Positions 62,424 through 64,000 of a stretch of DNA of 64,000 bases are shown here, in pieces. The stretch spans positions 1,493,001 to 1,557,000 of the forward strand of contig NZ_CP065589.1 in the NCBI RefSeq assembly GCF_021278965.1. The letters run 5' to 3'. The position numbers and the translations under genes were made by a program. Position 1 is the stretch's first letter; every line of letters starts with the position of its first letter. The notes under the pieces are model-generated. The model was not told where the DNA came from and searched no databases. It saw only the letters and a program-made list of their open reading frames with translations. Source of the stretch: Chryseobacterium capnotolerans (lineage in GTDB: Bacteria > Bacteroidota > Bacteroidia > Flavobacteriales > Weeksellaceae).

Positions 62424-62933
62424 ATGACCTCACTAGAGCAACAGTTTATCCATAAGATTGAAAAGCATAAGGGAATCATTTTTAAGATTTCTAAAATGTA
62501 TATGTCTGAAAAAGACGATCGTGATGATCTTTTTCAGGAAATTACCTTTCAGCTATGGAAGGCTTATACCAACTTCAGGGGAGAAAGCGAATTTTCAACC
62601 TGGTTGTACAGGATTGCTTTAAATACAGCAATTATTTTCCTTAAAAACCAGAAAAGAAGAAGCTTTATCGGCAATGAAGATTTCTCTAACCGGGCCATTA
62701 TTCAAGAAGAATATGATGATGGTAAAGAAGAGCGGATGGCGGAAATGTATAAAGCCATTCATTTGCTTAATCCCATCGACAAAGCTTTTATTTTCTATTA
62801 CCTGGAAGATTTTTCAGGAAAACAGATTGCCGAGCAGATGGGAATCTCCGAAGGAAATGTGAGAGTGAAAATGAACCGGGCCAAAAATAAATTGAAAGAT
62901 ATCTTAAACCAACATAATACTAACCAACATTAA
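62424..62933 (+). CDS. ECF-type RNA polymerase sigma factor
   Basis: 169 residues. Region 2: DDLFQEITFQLWKAYTNFRGESEFSTWLYRIALNTA; region 4: GKQIAEQMGISEGNVRVKMNRAKNKLKDIL. It recruits RNA polymerase to alternative promoters. The next gene, 12 bases downstream, encodes a membrane protein in the usual place of an anti-sigma factor. Confidence 0.93.
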   Translation: MTSLEQQFIHKIEKHKGIIFKISKMYMSEKDDRDDLFQEITFQLWKAYTNFRGESEFSTWLYRIALNTAIIFLKNQKRRSFIGNEDFSNRAIIQEEYDDGKEERMAEMYKAIHLLNPIDKAFIFYYLEDFSGKQIAEQMGISEGNVRVKMNRAKNKLKDILNQHNTNQH

Positions 62934-62945
62934 ATCAGTAATCCG

Positions 62946-63536
62946 ATGAATATAGATGAATTGAAAAATACCTGGAATGAAGATATTACAGATGAAACTC
63001 CTGAAATCAGCATAGACCAAAGAAATAAAATAAATCTTCCCCTTGAAAAAGTGCGCAAAAATATGCGTATGGAATTTTGGTGGGTGATCGCAATTTTTAT
63101 TTTTGCATTTATGGTTTGTTCCTTCTGTCAACCTTTTAAACTTCAATTGTATATTACGGTTTTGGTTGCTTCAATGCTTCTTGTGACCGTTTTCTTTTAC
63201 AGTAAATTTTTTAAACTGTATAATGATATCAGCAATACAGAACTGAAGACCAGCGAATCCCTGAAAGATCTCGTAACTCAGCTGAATCTGAATAAACAAT
63301 ATTATTTATCCTATTATATCAGTTTCGCACCGTTTATAGTATGTGAAATTCTGATTGTACTGGAATTTATACCTTGGCCGCAACCTTTAAGCGAGATGAA
63401 GATCGCACTCATTCTGATCGGAAGCGTCATTGGAGGTTTGTTTTTATTATTTGTCAGCGGTAAATTCTTTTTCCATCGTTATTATGGAAGATATATCGAT
63501 CATATAGAATCTCTTTTGAATGAGCTCAAAAAATAA
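62946..63536 (+). CDS. four-TM membrane protein, probable anti-sigma partner
   Basis: 196 residues. N-terminal soluble part (MNIDELKNTWNEDITDE, LPLEKVRKNMRMEF) is followed by four hydrophobic segments (FWWVIAIFIFAFMVCSF, LYITVLVASMLLVTVFFY, YISFAPFIVCEILIVLEF and ALILIGSVIGGLFLLFV). Twelve bases after the ECF sigma gene and co-transcribed with it. No classic anti-sigma domain is seen, so regulation is inferred from gene order. Confidence 0.75.
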   Translation: MNIDELKNTWNEDITDETPEISIDQRNKINLPLEKVRKNMRMEFWWVIAIFIFAFMVCSFCQPFKLQLYITVLVASMLLVTVFFYSKFFKLYNDISNTELKTSESLKDLVTQLNLNKQYYLSYYISFAPFIVCEILIVLEFIPWPQPLSEMKIALILIGSVIGGLFLLFVSGKFFFHRYYGRYIDHIESLLNELKK

Positions 63537-63537
63537 A

Positions 63538-63575
63538 AGATTCCGGCGGGCTGAAAGCCCGCCGGAATCTTTTTA
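63538..63575 (+). terminator. terminator of the ECF sigma operon
   Basis: agattccggcgggct / agcccgccggaatct, short loop, T run. Confidence 0.93.
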
Positions 63576-63645
63576 ATATCTTATTGCAAAATAAATATTG
63601 GATCTTCCCTCTTCAATATCTTCCTACTTTCAGCCTCCTTTCCAA

Positions 63646-64000
63646 TTAATTTTTATCCCCCTTTTCTTTTTCGATTTCACTCCTTATCCAATCCAGCTGT
63701 GGATCTTTTTTATCAATAATATCCTGCATATTTTCTTTGATCTCTATATCTGGAATAACTCCTTTCTTAGTATCTGAAAAATCAATATTCGGCTGCACAA
63801 AAAGCAGACCGATTGGAAATCTAATTTCAGAATTAGGGAGTTTCTGGTAAGAATAGAACCCAGCCACCGTTCCGTCATTGGCGCCTCCGGTTTCTTCCCC
63901 TACAAGAGTGGCTCTTTTATCATTCTTAAGCTTTGCGGTAATAATAGAAGAGGCAGAAAAACTTCCACCATTAATCAAAACAAAAACTTTACCATGGAAG
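63646..64000 (-). CDS. S41-family (tail-specific/C-terminal processing) peptidase, C-terminal part
   Basis: Open beyond the window edge; only the last 118 residues are present. GKVFVLINGGSFSASSIITAKLKN has the nucleophile Ser region of S41 peptidases, followed by TLVGEETGGANDGTVAGFY and the DIEIKENMQDII C-terminus (GVIPDIEI). S41 enzymes cut at C-terminal sites in the periplasm or are secreted; the PDZ domain and signal peptide would lie outside the window. Confidence 0.88.
   Translation of the reverse strand, partial: FHGKVFVLINGGSFSASSIITAKLKNDKRATLVGEETGGANDGTVAGFYSYQKLPNSEIRFPIGLLFVQPNIDFSDTKKGVIPDIEIKENMQDIIDKKDPQLDWIRSEIEKEKGDKN

Overview
The window looks like chromosomal DNA of a Chryseobacterium-like member of the Flavobacteriia (Bacteroidota). 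Pointers are a SusD-type protein, a type IX secretion (T9SS) C-terminal sorting domain, promoters of the TTG / TAnnTTTG kind, low GC content, a short peptide with the MKNLKK...GG leader seen in this group, and a class A beta-lactamase resembling chryseobacterial enzymes. The assignment is inferred from gene content; no 16S gene is present.

Layout. (1) 1-4900: 3' end of a glycan-use locus: SusD C-terminus, glucoamylase-family (GH144-like) lipoprotein, esterase, GH3 beta-glucosidase. (2) 4994-6025: two tandem small secreted paralogs, each with a terminator. (3) 6509-22185: a polymorphic-toxin island. One promoter drives a T9SS-sorted repeat protein, a large Rhs partner carrying two G8 tracts, and an Rhs protein with a variable toxin tip and an overlapping immunity gene. 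Downstream lie four displaced tip/immunity cassettes without their own 5' end (two with glycine-rich hydrophobic tips, one papain-like and decayed, one HExxH metallopeptidase). Four cassette ends carry the same hairpin terminator followed by the same short stretch of Rhs-core DNA. (4) 22344-30498: purB, WG-repeat protein, serine hydrolase, purL, barstar-like protein. (5) 30949-33873: GDSL hydrolase, gamma-glutamylcyclotransferase-like protein, GG-leader peptide, effector-binding protein, lipoprotein, diacylglycerol kinase. (6) 34126-41791: dnaN, M23 peptidase, an AraC regulator next to a DUF417 protein, pheT, META-domain lipoprotein. (7) 41828-48693, mostly minus strand: membrane protein, 3-hydroxybutyryl-CoA dehydrogenase, class A beta-lactamase, GH5 glucanase, Gfo/Idh oxidoreductase. 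(8) 48846-64000: pcm, a tRNA-Leu fragment, a 2-hydroxyacid dehydrogenase, a decayed DUF559 nuclease gene between inverted repeats, hutU, Crp/Fnr regulator, MBL hydrolase, tpx, gapN-like dehydrogenase, an ECF sigma factor with a membrane partner, and the end of an S41 peptidase.

Reading-frame integrity. More than ten genes are split by single-base changes inside homopolymers, including pheT, which must be functional. Many of these are therefore probably sequence errors. Genes are annotated over their full inferred span with the break stated. The G8 tracts in the Rhs partner could instead be phase-variable.

How the genes work together. The Rhs island is the most interesting part: an expressed Rhs gene followed by a store of promoterless tips that share its core sequence, so recombination could change the toxin together with its immunity gene. 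A second candidate for novelty is the DUF559 gene with inverted two-hairpin repeats at both ends (52327-52869), which looks like a small nuclease-associated mobile repeat.
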